Source of the DNA: Herbaspirillum rubrisubalbicans
Lineage (GTDB): Bacteria > Pseudomonadota > Gammaproteobacteria > Burkholderiales > Burkholderiaceae_D
Length of the DNA stretch: 64,000 bases
Direction: 5' to 3'
Assembly: GCF_003719195.1 (NCBI RefSeq)
Contig: NZ_CP024996.1
Location: 4,960,001-5,024,000 of the forward strand
In this document: piece by piece, positions 43,864-54,809 of the stretch
How positions within the stretch are numbered: the stretch's first letter is position 1
How the letters are laid out: each line of letters starts with the position of its first letter
Translations under genes and position numbers: made by a program
Notes under the pieces: generated by a model
The model's database searches: none
What the model saw: the letters and a program-made list of their open reading frames with translations, nothing else
Told to the model about the DNA's origin: nothing

Positions 43864-45096
43864 TCACTCCTGGGCCGGCCGCTGCTGTTGAACATAGGCC
43901 GCGACCTGCTCGGTACGCGCCGCCAGGATGGCCTCGGCAATGCGTTGCGGCTGTGTCTGCTGCTGGGCAATGGCGCCGGCATCGATCTGCTGCGCAGCCT
44001 GCAGCGCGCCTTCCAGGTAGGCCGCCTGCGGGAAGGCTTGCTGTTCCAGCCCGGTACGGCCGCGATGGTCGCACTCGGACGCACGCAGCATATCGAGGAA
44101 ACGCTGCGGCTTGCGGAAGGCATCGCAGCGGGCAAAGAACTTCACCAGGGTATCGGGACGCATCTCGAAGGCGCGTCCCACATTGCCGTGCTCGCGGGCC
44201 GTCATCAGGGCCAGGTCGCGACATTCACCTGGCACCTTCAGGCGCATACAGACCTGCTCGGCCAATCGTTCACTGCGCGCTTCATGGCCATGATGACGCG
44301 GCCATATCTCGGGGGGCGTGGTGCCCTTGCCGAGGTCATGCAGCAGCGCCGCAAAGCGGATCGGTAAACTGAACGCCTGGGCGGCAGCCCAATCCACCAC
44401 CAGCATCACATGCACGCCGGTATCGATTTCCGGGTGCCATTTTTCCGGCTGCGGCACACCCCACAGCGCCGCCAGTTCCGGCAGGATGCGCTGCAAGGCG
44501 CCACAACTGCGCAGCACCTCGAACATGCGCGAGGGCTTATGCTCCATCAAGCCGCGCGCCAGTTCCTGCCAGACGCGCTCGGGCACCAGGGCATCGACTT
44601 CACCCTCCTCGACCATGCGCTGCATGAGCGCATTGGTTTCCGGGGCCACCGTGAAATCGGCGAAGCGCGCCGCAAAGCGCGCCACACGCAGGATGCGCAC
44701 CGGGTCTTCGACGAAGGCCTCAGAGACATGGCGAAACACGCGCGCCTCAAGGTCGGCGCGACCGTGATAGGGATCGACCAGGGTGCCATCCTCATCCTGC
44801 GCAATGGCATTGATGGTCAGATCACGGCGCGCGAGATCGTCTTCCAGCGTCACATCAGGCGCAGCATGAAAGGCGAAGCCCTTGTAGCCGGGCGCGGTCT
44901 TGCGCTCGGTGCGGGCCAGGGCATATTCCTCGTGGGTATCGGGATGCAGAAACACCGGAAAATCCTTGCCCACCGGACGGAAACCCAGCTCCAGCAAGGC
45001 CTGCGGCGTAGCCCCCACCACCACGTGGTCGCGGTCCTTCACCGGCAGGCCCAGCAAGCCGTCGCGCACTGCGCCGCCGACGGTGTAGGTCTTCAT
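43864..45096 (-). CDS. cca: Multifunctional CCA tRNA nucleotidyltransferase
   Basis: This 410-residue class II enzyme adds or repairs the 3' CCA of tRNA. The nucleotidyltransferase head has GGAVRDGLLGLPVKDRDHVV (GGxVRD and the DxD metal pair), followed by the neck and body regions (RRDLTINAIA, DPVRILRVARFAARF). The C-terminal HD phosphohydrolase domain has LLHDLGKGTTP. ATG 45096 is chosen since GTGAGG lies eight to thirteen bases upstream; ATG 45102 is too close to it. Confidence 0.95.
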   Translation of the reverse strand: MKTYTVGGAVRDGLLGLPVKDRDHVVVGATPQALLELGFRPVGKDFPVFLHPDTHEEYALARTERKTAPGYKGFAFHAAPDVTLEDDLARRDLTINAIAQDEDGTLVDPYHGRADLEARVFRHVSEAFVEDPVRILRVARFAARFADFTVAPETNALMQRMVEEGEVDALVPERVWQELARGLMEHKPSRMFEVLRSCGALQRILPELAALWGVPQPEKWHPEIDTGVHVMLVVDWAAAQAFSLPIRFAALLHDLGKGTTPPEIWPRHHGHEARSERLAEQVCMRLKVPGECRDLALMTAREHGNVGRAFEMRPDTLVKFFARCDAFRKPQRFLDMLRASECDHRGRTGLEQQAFPQAAYLEGALQAAQQIDAGAIAQQQTQPQRIAEAILAARTEQVAAYVQQQRPAQE

Positions 45097-45106
45097 CGGC
45101 ATGGCC

Positions 45107-45808
45107 TCACTTGTGGCCCGGAAGGATTTCCTTCTCGGCCAATGCTTCGGCAATCCAGCGCGCCACCGCCGGGTGCTGGCGCACGCGCTCGGCATAGGCT
45201 TGCAGGGCCGGCGCCAGCGGCACCTGGTAGCTCACGAAACGCATCACCACCGGGGCGTAGAAGGCATCGGCAATGGAGAAGTCACCGAAGAGGAAATCGT
45301 GATGACCGAACTGGGACAGGCATTCTTCCCATATCTCGCACACCCGCGCGATGTCGGCTTGTGCATCGGCAGTGCGGCCCTGGCCTGGGTAGCGACCACG
45401 GATGTCCATGCTCATGGCGCTGCGCAGGCCGGTGAAGCCGGAATGCATCTCGGCACAGATGCTGCGCGCGATGGCGCGGGCATCGGTGCGGACCGGCCAC
45501 AGGGCGCGATCGGGGAATTGCTCGGCCAGATATTCGCAGATGGAGAGCGAATCCCAGATGGCAATGTCGCCATCGAGCAGCACCGGCACCCGGCCCGAGC
45601 CGGTGTAGCGGGCGATCTCGCCGGCGGTCTCGGGCTGGTCCAGCAGGACGCGCACTTCCTTGAAAGGAAGGTCGAACGCCACCATCACCACCCATGGGCG
45701 CATCGACCAGGAAGAGTAATTCTTGTTGGCGATGACCAGCGTGGGCATGTGACGACCAGCTTTTTGCAGCGTTTCGGACAATACCTGGTCCAGTTCTGTA
45801 TCTTGCAT
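45107..45808 (-). CDS. Glutathione S-transferase family protein
   Basis: This protein of about 233 residues has an N-terminal thioredoxin-like domain (NKNYSSWSMRPWVVM with the catalytic serine region, then SGRVPVLLDGDIAIWDSLSI) and an all-helical C-terminal domain. The NYSSWSMRPW motif marks a bacterial GST subgroup of unknown substrate. Starts at ATG 45808 or 45748 are both possible and neither has a strong ribosome site; the extra 20 residues of the longer form precede the usual family start. It lies ten bases upstream of cca on the same strand. Confidence 0.85.
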   Translation of the reverse strand: MQDTELDQVLSETLQKAGRHMPTLVIANKNYSSWSMRPWVVMVAFDLPFKEVRVLLDQPETAGEIARYTGSGRVPVLLDGDIAIWDSLSICEYLAEQFPDRALWPVRTDARAIARSICAEMHSGFTGLRSAMSMDIRGRYPGQGRTADAQADIARVCEIWEECLSQFGHHDFLFGDFSIADAFYAPVVMRFVSYQVPLAPALQAYAERVRQHPAVARWIAEALAEKEILPGHK

Positions 45809-45852
45809 GTGAGCTCGTTTCTCGAAGATCAAGGACGCGACGACTGAACCAT

Positions 45853-46821
45853 TCAGCGTCGCGCGGTGCTGCGGAAAAAGTCGAATTGCTGTTGCGGGCT
45901 GCGCGGGGCGAGGTAGGTCGGGACCACCTCTTCCAGCGCGCGCGGCGTGAGTTGCAGCTCGGGCGCGATGGGGCCATGCAGCACATTGTCCACCCGCATT
46001 GAGGCCACGTTGTCGCGGCTCATCAGCTTGCCCGGCAGGTGTTCCAGCACAAAGGCCTGCAGCCATCCCAGCGCATCAGGCAAACCGATGATGGGGCGCG
46101 GATGGCCGCAGTACCAGCCTGACAGGCGCACCAGTTCGCGCAAGGTATATTGTTTCGGGCCGCCCAGTTCGAACACCTTGCCACCCAGGCGCGGCAGGTG
46201 CAGGGCCGCCATGAAGGCTTGTGCCACATCGCCCACATAGACCGGCTGGAAACGCGCATCAGGGCTGCCCAGCGGGATGATGGGGAACGCGCGGTTCAAG
46301 CCGGCGAACATGTTGATGAAGTGATCGCCCTCGCCGAACACCACCGAGGGTCGGAAGATGGCCACGTCCAGCGCGGCAGCGGACAAGGCTTCCTGCTCGC
46401 CCGCCGCCTTGGAGCGGAGGTACATCGACGGCCCTTGCGCATCGGCGCACAGCGCGCTCATGTGCAAGTAGCGCGGCACGCCCTGCTGCACGCAGGCGGC
46501 CACGATGCGGCGCGGCAGCAGCACGTGCTGGCGCTCGAAATCCGGGCCATAGGGGGCGCCGCCGCGCGCCGGGCGCGACTGCAGGATACCCACCAGGTTG
46601 ATGACCACGTCGGCCTCGGCCACCAGGCGCGCCAGCACGGCGTCGTCATGGATGTTGGCCTGGACCACGCCCACCACGGGCGAGACCAGCAAGTGCTTGG
46701 CGCGCTCGTAACGACGCGTGGGAACCATGACGCGATAGCCGGTACTACTGCCCAGCAACTCGATCAAGCGGGTACCGATGAAGCCGGAACCGCCGATGAC
46801 GAGGATCTTCTTGACTGCCAT
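45853..46821 (-). CDS. NDUFA9-like NAD(P)-binding epimerase-family protein
   Basis: This 322-residue atypical short-chain dehydrogenase has the N-terminal nucleotide-binding motif GGSGFIGTRLIE and a VVINLVGIL strand; SMYLRSKAAGEQ holds the YxxxK-like motif. It resembles the complex I NDUFA9 family and YbjT-like proteins, which bind NAD(P) and often act in quinone or respiratory-complex assembly. It is followed by the GST gene on the same strand after 44 bp. The function is uncertain. Confidence 0.8.
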   Translation of the reverse strand: MAVKKILVIGGSGFIGTRLIELLGSSTGYRVMVPTRRYERAKHLLVSPVVGVVQANIHDDAVLARLVAEADVVINLVGILQSRPARGGAPYGPDFERQHVLLPRRIVAACVQQGVPRYLHMSALCADAQGPSMYLRSKAAGEQEALSAAALDVAIFRPSVVFGEGDHFINMFAGLNRAFPIIPLGSPDARFQPVYVGDVAQAFMAALHLPRLGGKVFELGGPKQYTLRELVRLSGWYCGHPRPIIGLPDALGWLQAFVLEHLPGKLMSRDNVASMRVDNVLHGPIAPELQLTPRALEEVVPTYLAPRSPQQQFDFFRSTARR

Positions 46822-46880
46822 TTGTCACTCTCCGATTTCCTGTTGGCCGCCCACTGTAGTGGGCGGCGCGGGCGATGGGA

Positions 46881-48878
46881 TCAGGGCAGGTCGGTGGCGA
46901 CGTTGGAATTGGGGGCCACCGTGCCCATGCGTTGCTTCAGTGATTGCGGGCGGTTCTCGAACATGGCCGCATAGTAAGTGGCATTGGACATGACGTTCTT
47001 GACATAGCCCCGTGTTTCGTTGAAAGGAATGATCTCGGCGAAGATCGCGCCCTCCACCGGTCGCGGCAAGCTCGCGCGCCAGGTGCGCGGACGACCGGGA
47101 CCAGCGTTGTAGCCGGCCGTGGCCAGGGTTTCGGAACCATCCAGGTTGTTCAAGACCATGTCCAGGTAACTGGTGCCCAGCAGCAGATTGGTATTGATGT
47201 CGTTGACCTGGTCGACGGTGAATTCGCTCATGCCGATCTTCTTGGCGACGAACTTGGCGGTGGCCGGCATCAATTGCATCAGGCCGGAAGCGCCCACATG
47301 CGAACGGGCCGACTTGATGAAGCGCGACTCCTGGCGAATCAGGCCATAGACCCAGGCATTCTCCATGCCCAGCGGACGCGTGGCGGCGTTCATCTCGGGT
47401 AGGTGCGGAGCCGGGAAGCGCTGGGTGAAATCGAACTCGCTCTTGGTGCGGTCGGAGGTATTGACCATGCGATCCAGCACGTCATTCTGGCGGGCATATT
47501 CGGCCGCGGCCAGCAACTGGCGGTCATTCATGTTGCGCAATTCCCAGTTCCATTCGCGGATGGCTTCGAAGCGCAGGTTCAACTGGTAGAACTTGAGCGA
47601 GCGTCGGAAACCGGCATTCTGCGAATACAGCGCCACTTCACCGGCGCCAGGCGGCGTGGGGCCAGGCGGGATGCTGATCTTCTGGCCCAGTTCTTCCAGC
47701 GCCAGTTGGCCATAGAAGCTGAAGTTGGGGGCGATCGATTCGAACAGGCGACGTGCGGCTTCGGTCTGGCCTTCTTCCTTCAAGGCGCGGCCCAGCCAGT
47801 AGACCCAGGTGGTGTCGCTGCGCAGGGGCGCAGGCATGGCTTCGATGGTCTTGCGCACGGTCTTCCAGTCGCCGTCGCGCAGGGCCATACGCACCTTCCA
47901 TTGCATGGCGTCCTGCGACAGCGGCGCCTCCTTGGCGCGCCGCCAGTAGTCCGAGGCTTCCGGGACCAGCTTGTAGGACGCGGCCAGGGCGATCTGGGCC
48001 CAGCCCAGGGCGGCTTCCTGTGCCGTCAGGGTGCGTGCCTCGCTAAGGTAGGTCGCGGCCTGGGTCGGATTGCTCTTGGCAATGCGCCCCAGCGCGATGA
48101 TGTAGAGCTGATGATTGGCCGCGCCCCGGCCCGGGCCCTTGGCCAGCATCAGCGCCGGGCGCTCCATCACCTGGGTCACGCTGACGTCGCCGCTATCGAC
48201 CAGCACGGCGGCGCGGCGCGCCACGGTGGCATTACCATTCTCGGCGGCCTGGCGGATCTGGAACCAGACATCGGCGTCGCTGAACTGGCCGTTCTGGGCC
48301 AGCGTGGCGATCAGGTCGCTGCAGCCTTGGCCGTAATCCTTGGGATTGGTCAACAGGGCGCGCGCTTCCTCGGCCACGTTGGCGCCCTTCAAGGCGCGCG
48401 AATTGAGGGCGAAGCACTTGACCTGGGTATCGTCGTTGAGCACGAACTTGGGATACTGCTCATCGAACACGGTCCAGTTGCCGGTCTTGCCCAGCGCCAG
48501 CAGCCAGTCGTTGCGCAGGCGGTCGGCGATGGCCTGACCCTCCCAGCGCGCCAGGAAATCGCGGATTTCCTGTTCGCTGGCGCTGTAGTCGCGCACGCGC
48601 GGCTTCAAACGGTAGTAATCGACATAGGAGGCCAACTCGTAGCCGGACAGGCGGGACGCCAGATCTTGCGCCAGCGCGGCATTGTCGCTGGCGGCAGCCT
48701 GGCGCAGGGCCAGGAAGATATCGTCAGGCGCGGCATCCGGGGCCAGGCGCTTCTGGGCGTGGGCGGCGGGCGCCATGGTCAGCATGGCGGCACCGGCCAG
48801 CGCCAGGGGCAATGCCAAGGAGGCGGCCAGCGCGCGCAGGCGCTGGTTGAACGGATGATTCTTCGGACGCATACTCAT
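46881..48878 (-). CDS. Soluble lytic murein transglycosylase (Slt family)
   Basis: This 665-residue periplasmic enzyme has a signal peptide (about 1-38, ending APAAHA), a long helical superhelix of TPR-like repeats (about 50-480) and a C-terminal SLT domain. The catalytic Glu517 lies in GLIRQESRF, with SGLMQLMPATAKFVA and ATAGYNAGPGRPRTW. It cleaves peptidoglycan to 1,6-anhydro products. ATG 48878 has GAAGAAG upstream. It is divergent from the cyclo-ligase gene. Confidence 0.93.
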   Translation of the reverse strand: MSMRPKNHPFNQRLRALAASLALPLALAGAAMLTMAPAAHAQKRLAPDAAPDDIFLALRQAAASDNAALAQDLASRLSGYELASYVDYYRLKPRVRDYSASEQEIRDFLARWEGQAIADRLRNDWLLALGKTGNWTVFDEQYPKFVLNDDTQVKCFALNSRALKGANVAEEARALLTNPKDYGQGCSDLIATLAQNGQFSDADVWFQIRQAAENGNATVARRAAVLVDSGDVSVTQVMERPALMLAKGPGRGAANHQLYIIALGRIAKSNPTQAATYLSEARTLTAQEAALGWAQIALAASYKLVPEASDYWRRAKEAPLSQDAMQWKVRMALRDGDWKTVRKTIEAMPAPLRSDTTWVYWLGRALKEEGQTEAARRLFESIAPNFSFYGQLALEELGQKISIPPGPTPPGAGEVALYSQNAGFRRSLKFYQLNLRFEAIREWNWELRNMNDRQLLAAAEYARQNDVLDRMVNTSDRTKSEFDFTQRFPAPHLPEMNAATRPLGMENAWVYGLIRQESRFIKSARSHVGASGLMQLMPATAKFVAKKIGMSEFTVDQVNDINTNLLLGTSYLDMVLNNLDGSETLATAGYNAGPGRPRTWRASLPRPVEGAIFAEIIPFNETRGYVKNVMSNATYYAAMFENRPQSLKQRMGTVAPNSNVATDLP

Positions 48879-48912
48879 GCAAGCTTCTTCATGCAGATTG
48901 ATGGAACAGAAA

Positions 48913-49509
48913 ATGAACCCAAGCATAGCACGCGACACGCTCGCCCCGGACACGGAGACGACCCGCGCCGCGCACCACAAAACCCTGTTGCGCAAGACAT
49001 TGCTGGCGCGTCGCAAAGCCATGCAGGCCGAGGACCAGGCACGTGCCGCGGCCCTGATAGGGCAACGCGTACTGCACTGGTGCGCGCACCAGGCCATTGC
49101 CAGCCTGGCGGTCTACCAGGCGATCCGGGGTGAACCGGATCTGTCTGCGGCCTATAACGCGCTGGCCGCGCAGGGCGTGCACCTGTGCCTGCCAGTGGTA
49201 GTGGGACAAGAGGCGCCCCTGGAGTTCCGCGCCTGGCAGCCGGGCGATGTGCTGGAAAAGGATGCCCTGGGCACCCTGGTGCCCCCGGCCGGCGCGCCCA
49301 TCGTGCAGCCACAGGCCTTGCTGATCCCCTGCCTGGGTTTCAATGCCGCTGGCTTCCGGCTGGGTTATGGCGGCGGCTTCTATGACCGTACCCTGGCGGT
49401 GAACCCAAGGCCGCTGGCCGTGGGTGTCTGCCATGGCTTCGGACTGGTGGAATTCGAGGCGCAAACGCACGACATAGCGCTGGATGACATCCTCACTGAT
49501 GCTATATGA
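48913..49509 (+). CDS. 5-formyltetrahydrofolate cyclo-ligase
   Basis: The product is about 198 residues with the family core LLRKTLLARRKAM (substrate/ATP-binding basic helix), IPCLGFNAAGFRLGYGGGFYDRTL (given here as blocks IPCLGFNAAGFRLG and YGGGFYDRTL) and GVCHGFGLVE. It converts 5-formyl-THF to 5,10-methenyl-THF with ATP, feeding the one-carbon pool. The neighbour metF on the opposite strand also acts on folate. The start is uncertain: ATG 48913 has GGAA six bases upstream; ATG 48901 is possible. Confidence 0.9.
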   Translation: MNPSIARDTLAPDTETTRAAHHKTLLRKTLLARRKAMQAEDQARAAALIGQRVLHWCAHQAIASLAVYQAIRGEPDLSAAYNALAAQGVHLCLPVVVGQEAPLEFRAWQPGDVLEKDALGTLVPPAGAPIVQPQALLIPCLGFNAAGFRLGYGGGFYDRTLAVNPRPLAVGVCHGFGLVEFEAQTHDIALDDILTDAI

Positions 49510-49512
49510 ACG

Positions 49513-49540
49513 AAAAAAAAGCCGGACCATAGTCCGGCTT
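49513..49540 (-). terminator. Rho-independent terminator of metF
   Basis: GCCGGAC/GTCCGGC (49521-49527 and 49532-49538) read on the minus strand is followed by eight T residues, 17 bp past the metF stop. On the plus strand the hairpin may also serve the cyclo-ligase gene, but only TT follows. Confidence 0.85.
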
Positions 49541-49556
49541 GGGAGGCAGGCGCCGC

Positions 49557-50399
49557 CTACTTCACCAGCTGCTGCCAGATGGCCTGGGTCGGTCCGGCCT
49601 GGTTCAGTGAATAAAAATGCAAACCAGGAGCACCACCGGCCAGCAGGCGTTCGCATAGCTGGGTGACCACTTCCAGGCCGAAGGCGCGGATCGATTCCGT
49701 GTCGTCGGCATAGCTGGCCAGCTTCAGACGGATCCAGCGCGGGATTTCGGTGCCGCACATGTCGGAGAAGCGCACCAGTTGCGAATAGTTGGTGATGGGC
49801 ATGATGCCGGCGATCACCGGCACGTTCGCACCCAGCCTGGCGGCTTCATCGACGAAGCGGAAATAGGCATCCGCATTGTAGAAATACTGGGTGATGGCCG
49901 AATTGGCGCCGGCCTTGACCTTGCGCGCGAAGTTCTGCACGTCGTCCTGCGGCGAGCGGGCTTGCGGATGCATTTCCGGGTAGGCCGCCACTTCGATGTG
50001 GAACCAGTCACCGGTCTCGGCGCGCACGAACTCGACCAGCTCGTTGGCATAGCGGAATTCGCTGGACGCCTGGTCCATGGCCCCATAGCCGCTGGGCAGG
50101 TCGCCCCGCAACGCCACCAGGCGCTTGATGCCGTTGGCGCGATAGTCTTCCAGGATGGCGCGCAGGCTGGCGCGGGAGCTACCGATGCAGGACAGGTGCG
50201 GTGCGGCTTCATGGCCTTCGCCGACGATCTCCAGCACGGTGTCGCGCGTGCCTTGTTGGGTGGAGCCACCGGCGCCGAAGGTCACCGAGAAATACTTGGG
50301 CTGCAGCGCGGCCAGCTTGGCGCGGGTGGCGCGCAGTTTTTCCGCGCCTTCAGCGGTCTTGGGCGGGAAGAATTCGATACTGAAATTAGGTGTGCTCAT
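49557..50399 (-). CDS. metF: Methylenetetrahydrofolate reductase
   Basis: This 280-residue FAD-dependent TIM-barrel enzyme reduces 5,10-methylene-THF to 5-methyl-THF for methionine synthesis. Motifs include FSIEFFPPKT at the start (catalytic Glu), PKYFSVTFGAGGS and ITQYFYNADAYFRFVD. It is the last gene of the minus-strand methyl-cycle cluster metK-ahcY-(membrane protein)-metF, and its ATG overlaps the previous stop (ATGA at 50396-50399). Confidence 0.96.
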   Translation of the reverse strand: MSTPNFSIEFFPPKTAEGAEKLRATRAKLAALQPKYFSVTFGAGGSTQQGTRDTVLEIVGEGHEAAPHLSCIGSSRASLRAILEDYRANGIKRLVALRGDLPSGYGAMDQASSEFRYANELVEFVRAETGDWFHIEVAAYPEMHPQARSPQDDVQNFARKVKAGANSAITQYFYNADAYFRFVDEAARLGANVPVIAGIMPITNYSQLVRFSDMCGTEIPRWIRLKLASYADDTESIRAFGLEVVTQLCERLLAGGAPGLHFYSLNQAGPTQAIWQQLVK

Positions 50400-50749
50400 G
50401 GATTCGATCCCGATTTGAGCAACAGGGTCGAGAGCGCCCAGGAGACGATGCTATAGAGCAGCGCGCCGCCCACGGCAGACCAGAAGCCGGCTACGTGGAA
50501 GCCGCCCACCAGTTGCGCCACCACCCAGAACATCAGGCCATTGATGACCAGGATGAACAGGCCCAGCGTCACTACCGTCACCGGCAGGGTCAGCACCACC
50601 AGCACCGGGCGCACGATGGTATTGACGAAACCCAGGATGAGCGCGGCCAGCAGCGCCGAGCCCAAGCTCTCGACCTGGACCGAGTGCATCAGGTAGGGAA
50701 CGGCCAGCAAGGCCAGGGCATTGATGAGCCAGGTCAGCAGCAGGCGCAC
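50396..50749 (-). CDS. Small membrane protein, phage-holin-IV/YvlD-like family
   Basis: This 117-residue protein has four predicted membrane helices and the sequence LLTWLINALALLAVPYL followed by VNTIVRPVLVVLTLPVTVVT, the pattern of the DUF360/YvlD 'mycobacterial 4TM phage holin' family. The function is unknown and unrelated to phage lysis. GTG 50749 is chosen for AAAGGAA six bases upstream. It is translationally coupled to metF by a four-base overlap, and lies between ahcY and metF as in many betaproteobacteria. Confidence 0.8.
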   Translation of the reverse strand: MRLLLTWLINALALLAVPYLMHSVQVESLGSALLAALILGFVNTIVRPVLVVLTLPVTVVTLGLFILVINGLMFWVVAQLVGGFHVAGFWSAVGGALLYSIVSWALSTLLLKSGSNP

Positions 50750-50869
50750 GGAAATTCCTTTCGACCCCGTCGGGGCAGTAATAGACACAGCCGCAGAGCT
50801 TGCACCACCCGGTCGGGCGATGCAAGCGCTGCGCTCTGCAACAAGGCTGATACAAGGTTGATATATGCC

Positions 50870-50890
50870 AGGCCGGCGCAGCGCCGGCCT
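50870..50890 (-). terminator. GC-rich hairpin after ahcY
   Basis: AGGCCGGCGC and GCGCCGGCCT are perfect complements ten bases after the ahcY stop. No T-tract follows on the minus strand, so it may be a weak terminator or an mRNA-end hairpin allowing read-through to the membrane protein and metF. Confidence 0.45.
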
Positions 50891-50899
50891 CGGCAGCGA

Positions 50900-52327
<1,428 letters not shown>

Positions 52328-52363
52328 GCCCTCCTTTCATGTAAAAGCCAGAAAAAAAGTAAC

Positions 52364-52448
52364 GTGAGCGCGGTTGCCAGGCGACCTGCGCCTGTTCACC
52401 GCTTCAAGCCTGGCAGGGATGTCCCTGTCGCAACGCTCCTTGCAGCGG
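52364..52448 (-). promoter_or_regulatory. SAH riboswitch upstream of ahcY
   Basis: Reading the minus strand: CCGCT-G-CAAG opens stem P1 and closes with CTTG-A-AGCGG. The conserved GGAGCGTTGC follows the 5' strand of P1, and CAGGGACATCCCTG forms the inner hairpin before CCAGGC. GGCAACCGCGCTCAC supplies the CGCTC pseudoknot partner of GGAGCG. These are the elements of the known SAH riboswitch class found before ahcY in beta- and gammaproteobacteria. Seven T residues follow within a dozen bases. The ligand should raise ahcY expression. Confidence 0.85.
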
Positions 52449-52527
52449 TGAGGCATTGTGAGGTTTCGCATACCAGGCGCAATGCCAACGTCGGTACGGG
52501 TCGTGACCTGAAAGCCACGGGAACAGC

Positions 52528-52555
52528 ATTGTAGCGCGGGACGGGCGTTAGTCAA
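52528..52555 (-). promoter_or_regulatory. Sigma-70 promoter of ahcY
   Basis: On the minus strand TTGACT, 16 bp, TACAAT. Both hexamers match the consensus at five of six positions. Transcription would start near 52521, giving a leader of about 195 nt that contains the riboswitch. Confidence 0.75.
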
Positions 52556-52609
52556 TCCTCCGAACAAGCGGTGAATTTCCACCACCCGGCCCGCGCCGGA
52601 TGGGCTGGA

Positions 52610-53773
<1,164 letters not shown>

Positions 53774-53890
53774 GCAAGCCTCGAACTGTAAACGATTTAG
53801 CAAATGTCGCGGCCCATCGTTAGTCGTGCCTGCGACGCTTTAGCGATATTTGTACCCCGTCTCGCAAGTTGTCATTAACTCGACGGCTTG

Positions 53891-53950
53891 TGCTATTTTA
53901 CGCCTCTTGCATTTTTCTGCAATTTGACGGCGGAGCAACTCCGCCTTTTT
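53891..53950 (+). promoter_or_regulatory. Promoter and terminator-like leader before the acyltransferase pair
   Basis: An extended -10 (TGC-TATTTT, 53891-53899) would start transcription near 53906. The RNA then folds as TTGCA-N6-TGCAA (53907-53922) and a strong stem GGCGGAG-CAA-CTCCGCC (53929-53945) followed by five T residues. The gene start at 53964 is only 14 bp beyond, so the hairpin should act as an attenuator, or release an RNA of about 45 nt. On the minus strand no T-tract follows, so it is not a metK element. Confidence 0.55.
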
Positions 53951-53963
53951 GTTATCGGCAAGT

Positions 53964-54809
53964 ATGCTCGTTTCTTTATTCCGCCTGCTCTCCTTCCTGC
54001 CGTTGCCGGCCTTGCACGCCATCGGCGTGGCGGTAGGCTGGCTGGTGTTCCTGCTCTCGCCCGCCTATCGCCGCCGCCTGACCGACAACATCACGCTGGC
54101 CGGCCACCGCAGCAGTCTGTTGAAGGCCGTGGGCGAAGCCGGCAAGGGCATGTTCGAACTGCCCTTCATCTGGTGCGCCAACCCCAAGCGGGTGCTGCGC
54201 ACCGCCCGCATCGTCAACTGGGAGCTGGTCCAGCAGGCGCTCGATGCCAAGGCCGGCATCGTCTTTCTGACCCCGCACCTGGGTTGCTTCGAAATCTCGG
54301 CGCAGTCGGTGGCGCGCCACAGCAGCCTGAGCGTGCTATACCGCCCGCCGCGCAAGGCCGCGCTCAAGCCCTTGATCGAAGGCGCGCGCGCCCGCGCCAA
54401 CCTGCACCTGGCGCCGGCCAACCTGGCCGGTGTGCGCATCCTGCTCAAGGCGCTCAAGAATGGCCAGGCCATCGGCCTCTTGCCCGACCAGGTGCCGCAA
54501 AACGGCGAAGGCGTATGGGCCGACTTCTTCGGCAAGCCGGCCTATACCATGACCCTGCCGGCCAAGCTGCAACAGATGAGCGGCGCCCCCATCATCCTGG
54601 CCTATGCCGAGCGCCTGTCCTGGGGCCGTGGCTATGCGATCCACTTCGTACCCTTCGAGGGCGAGCTGGGCGACACGCCCGAGCAACAAGCGCGCGCCAT
54701 CAATTCCGCCATGGAAAAGCTGATCGCCCGCTGCCCCGCGCAATACATCTGGAGCTACAACCGCTACAAGACGCCGCGCGGCGTCACCCCGCCGGGAGCG
54801 GCACAATGA
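53964..54809 (+). CDS. Lipid A biosynthesis acyltransferase (LpxL/HtrB-like), first
   Basis: This 281-residue inner-membrane-associated protein has one N-terminal hydrophobic helix (LVSLFRLLSFLPLPALHAIG), the H-x4-E acyltransferase motif in TPHLGCFE (about 93-100) and LLPDQVPQNGEGVWADFFG. It would add a secondary acyl chain to lipid A precursors. ATG 53964 follows the terminator-like leader; no good ribosome site is seen. It overlaps the second acyltransferase gene by four bases. Confidence 0.88.
   Translation: MLVSLFRLLSFLPLPALHAIGVAVGWLVFLLSPAYRRRLTDNITLAGHRSSLLKAVGEAGKGMFELPFIWCANPKRVLRTARIVNWELVQQALDAKAGIVFLTPHLGCFEISAQSVARHSSLSVLYRPPRKAALKPLIEGARARANLHLAPANLAGVRILLKALKNGQAIGLLPDQVPQNGEGVWADFFGKPAYTMTLPAKLQQMSGAPIILAYAERLSWGRGYAIHFVPFEGELGDTPEQQARAINSAMEKLIARCPAQYIWSYNRYKTPRGVTPPGAAQ

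Noticed and set aside
47403..49133. A 576-codon plus-strand frame
   Set aside because: It is antisense to the lytic transglycosylase and has no recognisable motif.
50396..50749. Holin-family name suggesting prophage
   Set aside because: The family is a chromosomal four-helix membrane protein found beside metF and ahcY. No other phage gene is near.
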